This document shows positions 25,341 through 35,815 of a DNA stretch of 64,000 bases, in pieces; within the stretch, counting starts at the first letter, position 1; each line of letters begins with the position of its first letter. The position numbers and the translations under genes were made by a program. The notes below the pieces were generated by a model. It saw nothing but the letters and a program-made list of their open reading frames with translations, was not told the origin of the DNA and searched no databases. The DNA comes from Paragemmobacter kunshanensis (GTDB lineage: Bacteria > Pseudomonadota > Alphaproteobacteria > Rhodobacterales > Rhodobacteraceae), in the NCBI RefSeq assembly GCF_011059185.1, contig NZ_JAALFE010000002.1, positions 186,001 through 250,000 of the forward strand. Reading direction: 5' to 3'.

Positions 25341-25370
25341 AACCGCCGCCTTCGGGCGGCGGTTTGCGTT
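25341..25370 (+). terminator. Intrinsic terminator of usp gene
   Basis: Perfect 10-bp stem AACCGCCGCC / GGCGGCGGTT with a TTCG tetraloop (25341-25364), followed by TGCGTT. The UUCG loop and GC-rich stem make it very stable; the T tract is short. It isolates usp from ftsW. Confidence 0.8.
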
Positions 25371-25532
25371 CCTGCCCCCTTTCCGGCCCCGGTCCGGATG
25401 CCGTGCGGCGCGGCCGAATCGGCGGGGAATCGGCGGTGCTTTGCGCTGGCATGATTCGGAAACTTGGGCTAGAGTTTCCGACAAGCCCGGCGAAACGGGC
25501 ATCGAGCAGTGCAGGCGACAGGCGTATCAACC

Positions 25533-26699
25533 ATGACTGAGATGGTCTATGGCTCCATGCCCTCACGGGTGACGGAGCCTGTTCTTCCCCGCTGGTGGCG
25601 GACAATCGACAAGTGGTCGATGACCTGCATCATGGTGCTGTTCGGGATCGGGCTGCTTCTGGGCCTTGCCGCGAGCGTGCCGCTGGCAAGCCGGAACGGG
25701 CTGGAGCCTTTCTATTACGTGCAGCGGCAGGCCTTCTTTGGCGGCATCGCCATGGCGGTGATGCTGGGGATTTCGATGATGACGCCCGCGATGGTGCGGC
25801 GGGTGGGGGTGATGGGCTTTGCGCTGGCCTTTGTGGCGATCTGCCTGCTGCCTTTCATCGGCACGGATTTCGGCAAGGGCGCGGTGCGCTGGTTCAGTTT
25901 CGGCTTCGCCTCGGTCCAGCCGTCGGAATTCCTGAAGCCCGGCTTCATCATCGTGGTGGCCTGGCTGATGGCGGCGAGTTTCGATCTGAACGGGCCGCCC
26001 GGCAAGACAGCGAGTTTCGCCATCGCCATGGTGGTGGTGGGGCTTCTGGCGATGCAGCCCGATTTCGGGCAGGCGGCGCTGGTGCTGTTCGGCTGGGGTG
26101 TCGTCTATTTCGTGGCGGGCGCGCCGATGACGCTGATTGCCATCGTGGTGGGGCTGGTCGTGGTGGGCGGGTTCGCCGCCTATGAGAGCAGCGAGCATTT
26201 CGCGCGGCGGATCGACGGCTTCCTGACGCCCGATCTGGACCCGCGCACGCAGCTTGGCTATGCGACCAATGCCATCCAGGAGGGCGGGTTCTTCGGGGTG
26301 GGCGTGGGCGAGGGGCAGGTGAAATGGTCGCTGCCCGATGCGCATACCGATTTCATCATCGCGGTGGCGGCAGAGGAATACGGGCTGATCCTCGTCCTTG
26401 TGATCATCGCGCTTTATACCACGGTGGTGGTGCGGTCGCTGATGCGGCTGACGAAGGAGCGGGATCCCTTCATCCGGCTGGCGGGGACGGGGCTGGCCTG
26501 CATCTTTGGCGTACAGGCGATGATCAACATGGGGGTGGCGGTGCGGCTGCTGCCCGCCAAGGGGATGACGCTGCCCTTTGTCAGCTATGGCGGGTCTTCG
26601 GTGATTGCCGCCGGGATCACGGCGGGCGCGCTGCTGGCGATGACGCGGATGCGGCCGCAGGGCAAGATGGGCGATATCTTCGGGCGGGGCGGGCGCTGA
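25533..26699 (+). CDS. ftsW: Septal peptidoglycan glycosyltransferase / division protein
   Basis: 388 residues, about ten membrane helices, SEDS family. Polymerises lipid II at the septum with its partner penicillin-binding protein. Landmarks: [20 protein letters not shown] with KPGFI (the conserved RW...QPSE...K motif, about 118-143), [10 protein letters not shown] with the catalytic-type Asp, [14 protein letters not shown] (about 272-285) and [13 protein letters not shown] near the C-terminus. ATG at 25533 is preferred to an upstream TTG/CTG-type start because it gives a normal cytoplasmic N-terminus. Its TGA overlaps the murG ATG by one base (TGATG). Confidence 0.95.
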   Translation: MTEMVYGSMPSRVTEPVLPRWWRTIDKWSMTCIMVLFGIGLLLGLAASVPLASRNGLEPFYYVQRQAFFGGIAMAVMLGISMMTPAMVRRVGVMGFALAFVAICLLPFIGTDFGKGAVRWFSFGFASVQPSEFLKPGFIIVVAWLMAASFDLNGPPGKTASFAIAMVVVGLLAMQPDFGQAALVLFGWGVVYFVAGAPMTLIAIVVGLVVVGGFAAYESSEHFARRIDGFLTPDLDPRTQLGYATNAIQEGGFFGVGVGEGQVKWSLPDAHTDFIIAVAAEEYGLILVLVIIALYTTVVVRSLMRLTKERDPFIRLAGTGLACIFGVQAMINMGVAVRLLPAKGMTLPFVSYGGSSVIAAGITAGALLAMTRMRPQGKMGDIFGRGGR

Positions 26700-27796
26700 T
26701 GGCGGGGCCGCTTCTCCTGATCGCGGCAGGGGGAACGGGGGGGCACATGTTCCCCGCGCAGGCGCTGGCCGAGGCGATGGTGCGCCGGGGGTGGCGGGTG
26801 AAGCTGTCCACCGATGCGCGCGGCGCGCGCTATGCGGGCGGGTTTCCCCATGTGGTGCAGGTGGAAGAGGTGGCTTCGGCCACCTTTGCGCGTGGTGGCG
26901 CGCTGGCCAGGCTGGCGGTGCCGTTCCGCATCGCGGGGGGCGTGCTGTCGGCGGTTCTGGGGATGCTGCGGGACCGGCCTGCGGTGGTGGTGGGGTTTGG
27001 CGGCTATCCGACGATCCCGGCTTTGTCCGCCGCATGGGTGCTGCGGCGGCCCCGGATGATCCATGAGCAGAACGGGGTTCTGGGGCGGGTCAATCAGGTT
27101 TTCGCGCGCCGGGTGGACCGGGTTGCCTGCGGGACATGGCCCACGGCTTTGCCTGCGGGGGTGGAGGGGATCCATACCGGGAACCCCGTCCGCGCGGCGG
27201 TGCTGGAGCGGGCAGCGGCGGGGTATATTCCGCCCGGTGACTATCCGATGAGCCTTCTGGTGATCGGCGGGTCGCAGGGGGCGCGCATCCTTTCGGATGT
27301 GGTGCCTGCGGCGGTGGCGGCCCTGCCCGAGGGCATCCGGCGGTACCTGCGCGTGGCGCATCAGGCGCGGGAAGAAGACCTGCCGCGCGTCGTGGCCGCC
27401 TATGAGGCGGCGGGCATCATGGCCGAAGTGGAGCCGTTCTTTCGCGACATCCCGCGCAGGCTTTCGGAGGCGCAGTTGGTGATCAGCCGGTCGGGCGCCT
27501 CTTCCGTGGCGGATATCAGCGTGATCGGGCGGCCTGCGGTGCTGATCCCCTTTGCGGCGGCGACGGGGGACCATCAGACGGCCAATGCGCGCGGGCTGGT
27601 TGACGCGGGGGCAGCGGTTCTGATTGCGGAAAAGCTGCTTGACCCCGAAACGCTCTGCGCGCAGATGGGGGCCATTCTGGCCTCGCCCGACCGGGCGGTG
27701 GCCATGGCGCAGCATGCGCTGGGGCAGGGGCGCCCCGATGCGACCGAGCGGCTGGTGGCGCTGGTCGAGGAACTGGCGAAGGGAATTTCGACATGA
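26699..27796 (+). CDS. murG: UDP-GlcNAc:lipid I N-acetylglucosaminyltransferase
   Basis: 365 residues. Makes lipid II at the inner face of the membrane. GT28 landmarks: [19 protein letters not shown] (about 9-27), [11 protein letters not shown] (about 122-132), [19 protein letters not shown] (about 188-197), [12 protein letters not shown] (about 262-273) and [14 protein letters not shown] with the GlcNAc-binding Glu/Gln region. All present, normal length. Start overlaps ftsW stop; its own stop overlaps murC by four bases. Confidence 0.95.
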   Translation: MAGPLLLIAAGGTGGHMFPAQALAEAMVRRGWRVKLSTDARGARYAGGFPHVVQVEEVASATFARGGALARLAVPFRIAGGVLSAVLGMLRDRPAVVVGFGGYPTIPALSAAWVLRRPRMIHEQNGVLGRVNQVFARRVDRVACGTWPTALPAGVEGIHTGNPVRAAVLERAAAGYIPPGDYPMSLLVIGGSQGARILSDVVPAAVAALPEGIRRYLRVAHQAREEDLPRVVAAYEAAGIMAEVEPFFRDIPRRLSEAQLVISRSGASSVADISVIGRPAVLIPFAAATGDHQTANARGLVDAGAAVLIAEKLLDPETLCAQMGAILASPDRAVAMAQHALGQGRPDATERLVALVEELAKGIST

Positions 27797-29217
27797 ACGC
27801 GGCGACGAAGCTTCCCATGGAGTTGGGCCCCATTCATTTCGTAGGGATGGGCGGGATCGGGATGTCGGGGATCGCCGAGGTCCTGATGACGCTGGGCTAT
27901 CCGGTGCAGGGATCGGACAGCAAGGCATCGAAGATCACCGACCGGCTGGTATCGCTGGGGGCGCGGTTCTTCGAGGGGCAGAAGGCCGAGAATATCGGGG
28001 ATGCGGCGGTGGTGGTGATTTCCTCGGCCATCAAGAAGGGGAACCCGGAGCTGGAAGAGGCGCGGCGGCGCAAGCTGCCGGTGGTGCGGCGGGCCGAGAT
28101 GCTGGCCGAGCTGATGCGGCTGAAATCCAACATCGCGATTGCCGGGACGCATGGGAAGACGACCACCACGACGATGGTGGCGACGCTGCTGGACAAGGGC
28201 GGGTTCGACCCTACGGTGATCAATGGCGGGGTGATCCATGCCTATGGATCGAACGCGCGGGCCGGTGCGGGCGAGTGGATGGTGGTGGAGGCGGATGAGT
28301 CTGACGGCTCGTTCAACAAGCTGCCCGCGACGATTGCGATCGTCACGAATATCGACCCCGAACATATGGAGCATTGGGGGTCTTTCGACGCGCTGAGGAA
28401 GGGTTTCCTCGATTTCGTGTCGAACATTCCCTTCTACGGGCTGGCCGTCTGCTGCACGGATCATCCGGAGGTGCAGGCGCTGGTGGGCCGCGTCACGGAT
28501 CGGCGGATCGTGACCTTCGGGTTCAACGCGCAGGCCGATGTGCGGGCGGTGAATCTGTCCTATCGGAATGGAAAGGCCCATTTCGACGTTCTCCTTCAGA
28601 ATGAAGGGGAGGGCGCGATGATCGAGGGGTGCACGCTGCCGATGCCGGGGGATCACAATGTCTCCAACGCTCTGTCGGCGATTGCCGTGGCGCGGCATCT
28701 GGGGATGAAGAAGGACGAGATCCGCGAGGCTTTGGCCGGTTTTGGCGGGGTGAACCGGCGGTTCACCCGCGTGGGCGAGGTGGGGGGCGTCACCATCATC
28801 GACGATTACGGCCATCACCCGGTGGAGATTGCCGCCGTGCTGAAGGCGGCGCGGCAGGCTGTGGCGGGCACGCCCGGCGCGCGGATCATCGCGGTGCATC
28901 AGCCGCATCGCTATACGCGGCTGAGTAGCCTCTTCGAGGAGTTCTGCACCTGCTTCAACGAGGCGGATGTGGTGGCGATTGCCGATGTCTATGCGGCGGG
29001 CGAGGATCCCATTCCGGGGGCATCGCGCGATGACCTGATATCGGGGCTGATCGCGCATGGGCATCGTCATGCCCGGGGGATCACGGATGAGGTGGATCTG
29101 GCGCGGCTGGTGAAGGAACAGGCGCGGCCGGGGGATATGGTGGTCTGCCTTGGGGCGGGCACGATTTCGGCCTGGGCCAACGGGCTGCCCGCGCGGCTGA
29201 TGGGGGCTGCGGCATGA
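27793..29217 (+). CDS. murC: UDP-N-acetylmuramate--L-alanine ligase
   Basis: 474 residues. First amino-acid addition in peptidoglycan precursor synthesis. Mur ligase architecture: [17 protein letters not shown] (N-terminal UDP site), [18 protein letters not shown] (P-loop, about 117-134), [38 protein letters not shown] and HQPHRYTRL. Normal length and complete. Overlaps murG (ATGA) and the following small gene (ATGA), typical of strong translational coupling in this cluster. Confidence 0.96.
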   Translation: MNAATKLPMELGPIHFVGMGGIGMSGIAEVLMTLGYPVQGSDSKASKITDRLVSLGARFFEGQKAENIGDAAVVVISSAIKKGNPELEEARRRKLPVVRRAEMLAELMRLKSNIAIAGTHGKTTTTTMVATLLDKGGFDPTVINGGVIHAYGSNARAGAGEWMVVEADESDGSFNKLPATIAIVTNIDPEHMEHWGSFDALRKGFLDFVSNIPFYGLAVCCTDHPEVQALVGRVTDRRIVTFGFNAQADVRAVNLSYRNGKAHFDVLLQNEGEGAMIEGCTLPMPGDHNVSNALSAIAVARHLGMKKDEIREALAGFGGVNRRFTRVGEVGGVTIIDDYGHHPVEIAAVLKAARQAVAGTPGARIIAVHQPHRYTRLSSLFEEFCTCFNEADVVAIADVYAAGEDPIPGASRDDLISGLIAHGHRHARGITDEVDLARLVKEQARPGDMVVCLGAGTISAWANGLPARLMGAAA

Positions 29218-29471
29218 TCTGGGCGCTGGGGGCGGCGTTTCTCTGGCTGATCGTGGCGAATGTGATCGCCATGCTGCCGAGCCGGGACCAGCACTGGCGC
29301 TTTGCCTTTGCGCTGATCGCGGTGGGGATCCCGATCCTGGGCTGGGTGACCTGGATGGCCGGGCCGATCTGGGGGATGGTGATGCTGGCGGCGGGGGCGA
29401 GCGTGCTGCGCTGGCCGGTGATCTATCTGGTGCGCTGGCTGCGCCGGAAGGGCGCAGAGCCAGCGGAATAG
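29214..29471 (+). CDS. Small membrane protein, DUF2484-like
   Basis: 85 residues, about three hydrophobic segments ([60 protein letters not shown]), ending in a basic tail. I associate this sequence and its location between murC and murB with the Rhodobacterales family DUF2484. Function unknown; conservation of position in the mur cluster suggests an envelope or division role. Its start overlaps the murC stop; it is followed by a large GC-rich inverted repeat before murB. Confidence 0.8.
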   Translation: MIWALGAAFLWLIVANVIAMLPSRDQHWRFAFALIAVGIPILGWVTWMAGPIWGMVMLAAGASVLRWPVIYLVRWLRRKGAEPAE

Positions 29472-29553
29472 GGGGGGTGCGGGGGGGCGCATGCCCCCCC
29501 GCCCTCGGCCGGGTCAGGGCGGGGGGGGCCAGTGGCCCCCCCCGCACCCCCCC
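29471..29553. repeat. Nested GC-rich inverted repeat between small membrane gene and murB
   Basis: A 17-base G-rich arm (GGGGGGGTGCGGGGGGG, 29471-29487) pairs perfectly with a C-rich arm ending at 29553. Two inner hairpins are possible alternatives: GCGGGGGGGC-GCAT-GCCCCCCCGC (29479-29502) and GCGGGGGGGGCC-AGT-GGCCCCCCCCGC (29519-29545). No T tract follows. Confidence 0.8.
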
Positions 29554-29617
29554 GGTTCCCGGACATCCCGGCCTGGCGCGGCTTGCATTCGGGCGCAGGG
29601 CGCGGGTAGGAGACGGC

Positions 29618-30547
29618 ATGGCACAGAACTATCCCATCCCCCGTGGCACCCTGACCGAAGCGCGCCCGCTGGCCGATCTGACATGGCTGCGCGTGGGCGG
29701 GCCTGCGGATGCCCTCTTCCAGCCTGCCGATGAGGCCGATCTTGCCGCCTTCCTGCGCGACCTCGACCCCGGGGTGACGGTCTTTCCCATGGGGGTGGGA
29801 TCGAACCTGATCGTGCGCGACGGGGGCTTGCGCGCCGTGGTGATCCGGCTGGGGCGGGGGTTCAACGGGATTTCGGTCGAGGGGGACAGGGTCACGGCGG
29901 GGGCGGCGGCGCTGGATGCGCATGTGGCGCGGCGGGCGGCCGAGGCGGGGCTGGACCTGACCTTCCTGCGCACCATCCCCGGCAGCATCGGGGGCGCGGT
30001 GCGGATGAATGCGGGCTGCTATGGCAGCTATGTCGCCGATCACCTGCTGGAAGTGCGGGCGGTGACGCGGGCGGGGGATATGGTGACGATCCCGGCGGCG
30101 GACCTGCATCTGCGCTATCGGCAATCGACCCTGCCCGAGGGATGGGTGATCGTGGCGGCGGTGTTCCGCGCGGAGCGGGGCGCGCCTGAGGCGCTGGAGG
30201 CGCGGATGGCCGAGCAGATCGCCAAGCGCGATGCGAGCCAGCCGACGAAGGAGCGCAGCGCGGGGTCGACCTTCCGCAATCCGCTGGGGCGGTCTTCGAC
30301 CGGGCGCTCGGATGACACGCATGAATTGAAGGCCTGGAAGGTGATCGACGAGGCCGGAATGCGCGGTGCGCGGCGGGGGGGCGCGCAGATGAGCGAGATG
30401 CATTCCAACTTCCTGATCAATGCGGGCGGGGCGACGGCCGCCGATCTGGAAGGATTGGGCGAAGAGGTGCGAAAAAGGGTTTTCCAACACAGCGGGATCA
30501 CGCTAGAATGGGAAATCATGCGCGTCGGGGAACCGGCGGCGGAATAG
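29618..30547 (+). CDS. murB: UDP-N-acetylenolpyruvoylglucosamine reductase
   Basis: 309 residues, type II MurB length. FAD enzyme that converts UDP-GlcNAc-enolpyruvate to UDP-MurNAc. Landmarks: [15 protein letters not shown] (FAD-binding), [20 protein letters not shown] (about 56-75), [19 protein letters not shown] (about 124-142), RYRQSTLP and [12 protein letters not shown] with the catalytic Ser, then [20 protein letters not shown] and a C-terminal Glu. Start ATG at 29618 follows GTAGGAGACGGC. Confidence 0.95.
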   Translation: MAQNYPIPRGTLTEARPLADLTWLRVGGPADALFQPADEADLAAFLRDLDPGVTVFPMGVGSNLIVRDGGLRAVVIRLGRGFNGISVEGDRVTAGAAALDAHVARRAAEAGLDLTFLRTIPGSIGGAVRMNAGCYGSYVADHLLEVRAVTRAGDMVTIPAADLHLRYRQSTLPEGWVIVAAVFRAERGAPEALEARMAEQIAKRDASQPTKERSAGSTFRNPLGRSSTGRSDDTHELKAWKVIDEAGMRGARRGGAQMSEMHSNFLINAGGATAADLEGLGEEVRKRVFQHSGITLEWEIMRVGEPAAE

Positions 30548-30585
30548 ATGAAAATCGGGCGCAAGACCCGGGGTTTGAGGCGTAA

Positions 30586-31506
30586 ATGGCGGGCGGTTCG
30601 GGCAGAAGCGTCCCCCTTGTGGCGGTGTTGAAGGGTGGGCTTTCCGCAGAGCGGGAGGTCTCTCTGTCTACGGGGCGTGAATGCGCCAAGGCACTGCGTG
30701 AGGCGGGATATGAGGTTGTCGAGGTCGATTGCGGCCTCGATCTGGCTGCGCGCCTTGTCGAGATCTCTCCTGATGTCTGTTTCAACGCCCTGCATGGCCG
30801 CTGGGGCGAGGATGGCTGCGTGCAGGGGATGCTGGAATGGCTGCGCATTCCCTATACGCATTCGGGGGTGCTGGCCTCCGCGCTGGCAATGGACAAGCAG
30901 CGCGCGAAGGAGGCCTATCGCGCGGCGGGGCTGCCTTGCGTGGAAAGCGTCGTGGTGCCGCGCGAGGCGGTGGAGGCGGGGCATGTGCTGGCCGCGCCTT
31001 ATGTCGTGAAGCCGGTGAACGAGGGGTCTTCGGTCGGCGTCTATATCGTGCATCCGGGGTCGAACGCGCCGCGGCTGGCGGCGGAGATGCCCGCGCAGGT
31101 GATGGTGGAGACCTATGCGCCGGGGCGCGAGATGACGGTGAGCGTGCTGGGGGACCGGGCGCTGTGCGTGACCGACATCATCACCGATGGCTGGTATGAC
31201 TATGACGCGAAATACAAGCCCGGCGGCAGCCGCCATGAGCTGCCCGCGCGCATTCCGGCCGAGATCGAGGCGGCCTGCCTCGATTACGCGCTGCGGGCGC
31301 ATCGGGCGCTGGGCTGCCGGGGGCTGAGCCGGACGGATTTCCGCTGGGACGAGGCGCGGGGGTTGGCGGGGCTGATCCTTTTGGAGACGAATACCCAGCC
31401 GGGGATGACGCCGACTTCCCTGAGCCCGGAGCAGGCGGCGCATGTGGGCCTGTCCTTTCCGGAGCTGTGCCGGTGGATCGTGGAGGATGCATCGTGCAAT
31501 CGATAA
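30586..31506 (+). CDS. ddl: D-alanine--D-alanine ligase
   Basis: 306 residues. ATP-grasp ligase making D-Ala-D-Ala for the precursor pentapeptide. Landmarks: VLKGGLSAEREVSLSTGREC, FNALHGRWGEDG (about 66-77), YVVKPVNEGSSVGVY (about 141-155), LSRTDFRWDE and ETNTQPGMTPTSLSPEQA near the C-terminus. Complete. A short form relative to vancomycin-type ligases, normal for Ddl B. The last twelve bases overlap the ftsQ GTG start region. Sits in the usual murB-ddl-ftsQ order. Confidence 0.95.
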   Translation: MAGGSGRSVPLVAVLKGGLSAEREVSLSTGRECAKALREAGYEVVEVDCGLDLAARLVEISPDVCFNALHGRWGEDGCVQGMLEWLRIPYTHSGVLASALAMDKQRAKEAYRAAGLPCVESVVVPREAVEAGHVLAAPYVVKPVNEGSSVGVYIVHPGSNAPRLAAEMPAQVMVETYAPGREMTVSVLGDRALCVTDIITDGWYDYDAKYKPGGSRHELPARIPAEIEAACLDYALRAHRALGCRGLSRTDFRWDEARGLAGLILLETNTQPGMTPTSLSPEQAAHVGLSFPELCRWIVEDASCNR

Positions 31507-32396
31507 GGCCCGAGCCGCGTGTCTATCATCGCCAGCCGCGCCGCGATCCGGCGCCGTCGCGCTGGGCTTACCGGATGCAGCGGCTGTGGCTGACACCGCA
31601 ATTCCGGGTGCTGGCGCGGGTGGGGCTGCCGGTCTTTCTGCTGGCGGCGGCGGTGGGCCTGTTTGCGAGCGATGCGGATCGGCGCGCGGCCATCGCGGGG
31701 GCCTATGGCGATCTGAAGGAGGCCTTCCAGAGCCGCCCGGAATTCATGGTGGGTCTGGTCTCGGTCGAGGGGGCGTCGCCCGAACTGACCGACGCGATCC
31801 GCGACCGGATCGGGCTGAAGCTGCCCTTGTCGTCCTTTGACATCGACCTTGATGCCGTGCGGGCGCGGGTCGAGGGGCTGGATGCCGTGGCGCGGGCGGA
31901 ATTGCGCGTGCGGTCGGGGGGCGTGTTGCAGGTGCTGATCACCGAGCGGATGCCGGTGCTGGTTTGGCGCATGGACGAGCGGCTGGAGATGCTGGACGAG
32001 GCGGGCCATCGCGTGGCGGGGCTGGCGGCGCGGACGGACCGGCCCGACCTGCCGCTGATCGCGGGCGAGGGTGCCGCGGCGGCGACGGGCGAGGCGCTGG
32101 AGATCTTTGCCGCGGCGCAGGCGATCCTGCCGCGGGTGCGGGGCCTGGTGCGGATGGGTGAGCGGCGCTGGGATCTGGTGCTGGACCGCAACCAGCGCGT
32201 GCTTTTGCCCGAGACGGGCGCGGTGGCGGCGGTGGAGCGGCTGATGGCGCTGGACAAGGCCGAGGACCTGCTGGCGCGGGATGTGCTGAGTGTGGATTTG
32301 AGAAACGAGAAGAGACCCGTGCTGCGGCTGGCGCCATTCGCGCTGAACGAGCATCGCAAGGCACAGGGCATTGATGTGAGCGGGAGCGAATTATGA
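31494..32396 (+). CDS. ftsQ: Cell division protein FtsQ
   Basis: 300 residues. Bitopic protein: cytoplasmic basic N-terminus (about 1-45), one helix (FRVLARVGLPVFLLAAAVGL), then a periplasmic POTRA domain (FMVGLVSVEGASPELTDAIR region, about 85-155) and FtsQ/DivIB domain with ITERMPVLVWRMDERLEML. Start is taken as GTG at 31494, with GGAGG ten bases upstream, since the first ATG in this frame within the gene would remove part of the cytoplasmic tail and an upstream frame lacks a site. Start lies inside ddl; end overlaps ftsA by four bases. Confidence 0.9.
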   Translation: MQSIRPEPRVYHRQPRRDPAPSRWAYRMQRLWLTPQFRVLARVGLPVFLLAAAVGLFASDADRRAAIAGAYGDLKEAFQSRPEFMVGLVSVEGASPELTDAIRDRIGLKLPLSSFDIDLDAVRARVEGLDAVARAELRVRSGGVLQVLITERMPVLVWRMDERLEMLDEAGHRVAGLAARTDRPDLPLIAGEGAAAATGEALEIFAAAQAILPRVRGLVRMGERRWDLVLDRNQRVLLPETGAVAAVERLMALDKAEDLLARDVLSVDLRNEKRPVLRLAPFALNEHRKAQGIDVSGSEL

Positions 32397-33727
32397 CGGG
32401 CCTTTACGAATCCCAGCGGGCGATGCGGCACATGCGGCGGGCGGCCATGCAGCGCGGCGTGGTGGCGGTGCTGGATGTGGGGACATCGAAGATCGCCTGT
32501 CTGATCCTGCGCTTTGACGGGCCGGAGCGGCTGCGCGAGGTGGATGGCGTGGGGCCGATGGCAGGGCAATCCTCGTTCCGGGTGATCGGGGCGGCGACGA
32601 CGCGGTCGCGCGGTGTGAAATTCGGCGAGATCGCCGTGATGAACGAGACGGAGCGCGCGATCCGGACGGCGGTGCAGGCGGCGCAGAAGATGGCCAATGT
32701 GCGGGTGGATCATGTGATCGCCTGTTTCTCGGGCGCCGAGCCGCGCAGCTATGGGCTGGCGGGCGAGTGGGATCTGCAGGATTCGGTGGTGACCGAGCAG
32801 GATGTGGCGCGGGTGCTGGCGGCCTGCGATGTGCCCGACCTTGGGCCGGGGCGCGAGGTGCTGCATGCGCAGCCGGTGAATTTCGCGCTGGACCATCGCA
32901 CGGGCCTTGGCGATCCGCGCGGGCAGATCGGCAACCGGCTGGCCTGTGACATGCATCTTCTGTCGGTTGACGGGGCGGTGGTGCAGAACCTGCTGTACTG
33001 CATCAAGCGCTGTGATCTGGAACTGGCCGGGATTGCCTCTTCCGCCTATGTGTCGGGCGTGTCGAGCCTGGTGGAGGACGAGCAGGAACTGGGGGCGGCC
33101 TGTGTGGACATGGGCGGCGGATCGACCGGCATCTCGATCTTCATGAAGAAGCACATGATCTATGCGGATTCGGTGCGTCTGGGCGGGGATCATGTGACGT
33201 CGGACATTTCCAAGGGGCTACAGATCCCGCTGGCCATGGCCGAGAAGATCAAGACCAAGCATGGCGGCATTCATGCCACCAGCATGGATGACCGCGAGAT
33301 GATCGAGATCGGCGGGGAAAGCGGCGACTGGGAGAAGGACCGCCGCCAGATCAGCCGGACGGAACTGATCGGGATCATGCGGCCGCGGGTGGAAGAGATC
33401 CTGGAAGAGGCGCGGGTGCGGCTGGATGCGGCGGGGTTCGAATATCTGCCGAGCCAGCAGATCGTGCTGACGGGGGGCGCAAGCCAGATCCCGGGGCTGG
33501 ATGGCCTCGCGGCGCGGATCCTGGGCCAGCAGGTGCGGCTGGGCCGTCCGCTGCGCGTGCAGGGCCTGCCGCAGGCCGCCACGGGCGCGGCCTTCGCCAG
33601 CGCGGTGGGGCTGTGCCTGTTCGCGGCGCATCCGCAGGACGAGTGGTGGGACTTCGAGATTCCGAGTGAGCGCTACCCGGCGCGTTCGTTGAAGAGGGCG
33701 TTCAAATGGTTCAAGGACAACTGGTAA
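32393..33727 (+). CDS. ftsA: Cell division protein FtsA (actin-like membrane tether of FtsZ)
   Basis: 444 residues. Actin fold: GVVAVLDVGTSKIACLIL (phosphate-1), ACVDMGGGSTGISIF (about 240-254), VLTGGASQIPGLDGLAARI (about 363-381). The 1C domain insertion lies at about 105-185. The C-terminal amphipathic helix KRAFKWFKDNW is the membrane-targeting sequence, intact. An N-terminal extension of about 20 residues before the actin fold (ESQRAMRHMRRAAMQ) is also seen in other alphaproteobacteria. Starts inside the ftsQ stop. About 200 bases separate it from ftsZ. Confidence 0.95.
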   Translation: MTGLYESQRAMRHMRRAAMQRGVVAVLDVGTSKIACLILRFDGPERLREVDGVGPMAGQSSFRVIGAATTRSRGVKFGEIAVMNETERAIRTAVQAAQKMANVRVDHVIACFSGAEPRSYGLAGEWDLQDSVVTEQDVARVLAACDVPDLGPGREVLHAQPVNFALDHRTGLGDPRGQIGNRLACDMHLLSVDGAVVQNLLYCIKRCDLELAGIASSAYVSGVSSLVEDEQELGAACVDMGGGSTGISIFMKKHMIYADSVRLGGDHVTSDISKGLQIPLAMAEKIKTKHGGIHATSMDDREMIEIGGESGDWEKDRRQISRTELIGIMRPRVEEILEEARVRLDAAGFEYLPSQQIVLTGGASQIPGLDGLAARILGQQVRLGRPLRVQGLPQAATGAAFASAVGLCLFAAHPQDEWWDFEIPSERYPARSLKRAFKWFKDNW

Positions 33728-33934
33728 ACCCGAGATGCAGTGCTGACGGCGAAATCCCGCTTAAAGTTGCGGGCGCTGCCCCATATTTTGTGGCAGTTTT
33801 GCGTTTTTCGCGTGACCTGATGCGCCCTTGTGGATAGAATCGTGGATAAATTCGGATTCCTGCGCCCGGGACAGGCGCGACCAATGGCCGGACGGCAAAA
33901 GACGGCGGCTCAACGAACAGCAGGCGGAGTGGCG

Positions 33935-35578
33935 ATGACCCTGAATCTCATGATGACCTCTCAGCAGGATGAGCTGAAGCCGCGGATCACCGTGTTCGGT
34001 GTGGGCGGGGCGGGTGGCAACGCCGTCAACAACATGATCGACAAGCAGCTTGAGGGCGTCGAGTTCGTGGTGGCCAATACCGATGCGCAGGCGCTGAAGC
34101 ACAGCCGGGCGCATGCGCGGATCCAGATGGGCCTGAAGGTGACCGAGGGGCTGGGCGCGGGTGCGCGGCCGCAGGTCGGCGCGGCGGCGGCGGAAGAGAC
34201 GATCGAGGAGATCGTCGACCACCTGGCGGGGGCGCATATGTGCTTCATCACGGCAGGGATGGGTGGCGGCACCGGCACCGGTGCGGCCCCGATCATCGCG
34301 CAGGCGGCGCGGGAGCTGGGCGTGCTGACGGTGGGCGTGGTCACCAAGCCCTTCCAGTTCGAAGGCTCCAAGCGGATGAAGCAGGCCGAAGAGGGGATCG
34401 AGTCCCTTCAGAAGGTTGTCGATACGCTGATCATCATCCCGAACCAGAACCTGTTCCGCCTGGCCAATGAGCGGACGACCTTCACCGAGGCCTTCGCCAT
34501 GGCCGATGACGTGCTGTATCAGGGCGTGAAGGGTGTGACGGACCTGATGGTGCGGCCGGGGCTGATCAACCTCGACTTCGCCGACGTGCGCGCGGTGATG
34601 GACGAGATGGGCAAGGCCATGATGGGCACCGGCGAGGCGCAGGGCGATGACCGCGCGGTTCAGGCGGCCGAGAAGGCGATTGCCAACCCGCTGCTGGACG
34701 AGATCAGCCTGAACGGCGCCAAGGGCGTGCTGATCAACATCACCGGCGGCTATGACCTGACGCTGTTCGAACTGGACGAGGCGGCCAATATCATCCGCGA
34801 GAAGGTGGATCCGGAAGCGAACATCATCGTGGGGTCCACGCTGGACGAGACGATGGAAGGCGCGATCCGCGTGTCGGTCGTGGCCACGGGCATCGATGTG
34901 AGCAAGGCCGCCAAGCAGGAGGCCCCGGTGGCCCGCCGCAGCATGGCCGCGCCGTTGCAGCCCGCGCAGGAACCGCGCCGCGAGGTGCCGGTTTCGGTGC
35001 AGCATGTGGCCCCGGCCCCGATGCCGGCCCCCGCGCCCGCGCCGCAGCCCGAGCCCGTGATGCAGCAGCCGCAGGCCGCGCCGGAGCCTTCGCTGTTCGA
35101 TCCGGCCCCGGCCTTCGAGCCTGCGCCCGAGCAGGACATGGCCGATGACCTGCCGCCCCCGGCCTATCGCCCGCAGCCCGCGCCGGTGCAGCAGGCCCGC
35201 CCGACCCCGCCGATGGATCAGGATGCCGCGGCCTTTGTCGCGCCGCGTCCGCGTGCGCCGGGAACCCCGACCCCGGAAGCGCTGGCCCGCCTTCAGGCGG
35301 CGGTGAGCAAGGCCCCGGGCGTCGCGGCGCAGGCGCCGCGCCCGATGGCCGCGCAGCCGCGCGTGCATGCCCCGGCCCCCAAGCCCGCCGAGGCCCAGCG
35401 TCCGCGCTTCGGGATCGGATCGCTGATCAACCGGATGGCGGGTGGCGGCCATGGCGAAAGCCAGGGCGCGGCGGTGCGCCAGCAGCCGCAGGTGCAGGGC
35501 TATGATGACGAGCCCGAACTGAGCGCGGATCAGGAACGGATCGAGATTCCGGCCTTCCTGCGGCGCCAGGCGAACTGA
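33935..35578 (+). CDS. ftsZ: Cell division GTPase FtsZ
   Basis: 547 residues, long for FtsZ because of the linker. GTPase core residues 1-320: [15 protein letters not shown], the tubulin signature [14 protein letters not shown] (about 107-120), NQNLFR, and T7 loop [11 protein letters not shown]. The C-terminal linker (about 325-530) is Pro/Ala/Gln-rich and probably disordered, as in Caulobacter relatives. It ends with the FtsA-binding peptide [10 protein letters not shown]. Start at 33935 is chosen because the core begins normally and the upstream frame is unrelated. Followed by an intrinsic terminator, which likely closes the murD-ftsZ unit. Confidence 0.96.
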   Translation: MTLNLMMTSQQDELKPRITVFGVGGAGGNAVNNMIDKQLEGVEFVVANTDAQALKHSRAHARIQMGLKVTEGLGAGARPQVGAAAAEETIEEIVDHLAGAHMCFITAGMGGGTGTGAAPIIAQAARELGVLTVGVVTKPFQFEGSKRMKQAEEGIESLQKVVDTLIIIPNQNLFRLANERTTFTEAFAMADDVLYQGVKGVTDLMVRPGLINLDFADVRAVMDEMGKAMMGTGEAQGDDRAVQAAEKAIANPLLDEISLNGAKGVLINITGGYDLTLFELDEAANIIREKVDPEANIIVGSTLDETMEGAIRVSVVATGIDVSKAAKQEAPVARRSMAAPLQPAQEPRREVPVSVQHVAPAPMPAPAPAPQPEPVMQQPQAAPEPSLFDPAPAFEPAPEQDMADDLPPPAYRPQPAPVQQARPTPPMDQDAAAFVAPRPRAPGTPTPEALARLQAAVSKAPGVAAQAPRPMAAQPRVHAPAPKPAEAQRPRFGIGSLINRMAGGGHGESQGAAVRQQPQVQGYDDEPELSADQERIEIPAFLRRQAN

Positions 35579-35610
35579 CGGTTTACGATAAGCCTTGAAA
35601 CAATTCGCGA

Positions 35611-35642
35611 AACCCGGCCGGATATGGCCGGGTTTTTCTTTT
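35611..35642 (+). terminator. Intrinsic terminator after ftsZ
   Basis: 9-bp perfect stem AACCCGGCC / GGCCGGGTT (35611-35634), six-base loop GGATAT, followed directly by TTTCTTTTG. About 35 bases after the ftsZ stop. One of the best terminators in the window. Confidence 0.9.
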
Positions 35643-35815
35643 GAAAGCAATGGCTTGGCGAAATGCTGCCTTTGTCACACTCCGTCACAAAGAGTGAGTT
35701 GAGTTCGCAACTGCAGCAAATTAGCTAAGACTTCGCGAGACTGGCCCTGATCCTGGATGCGTTCGGGGCCGCGCCTGACGGGCAGACAAAGAAACGAGAC
35801 CGGGATAAACGGACC

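Noticed and set aside
23598-25532. Prophage or insertion sequence between murD and ftsW
   Set aside because: No integrase, transposase, terminal inverted repeat or target duplication could be seen, so only an insertion of unknown kind is claimed.
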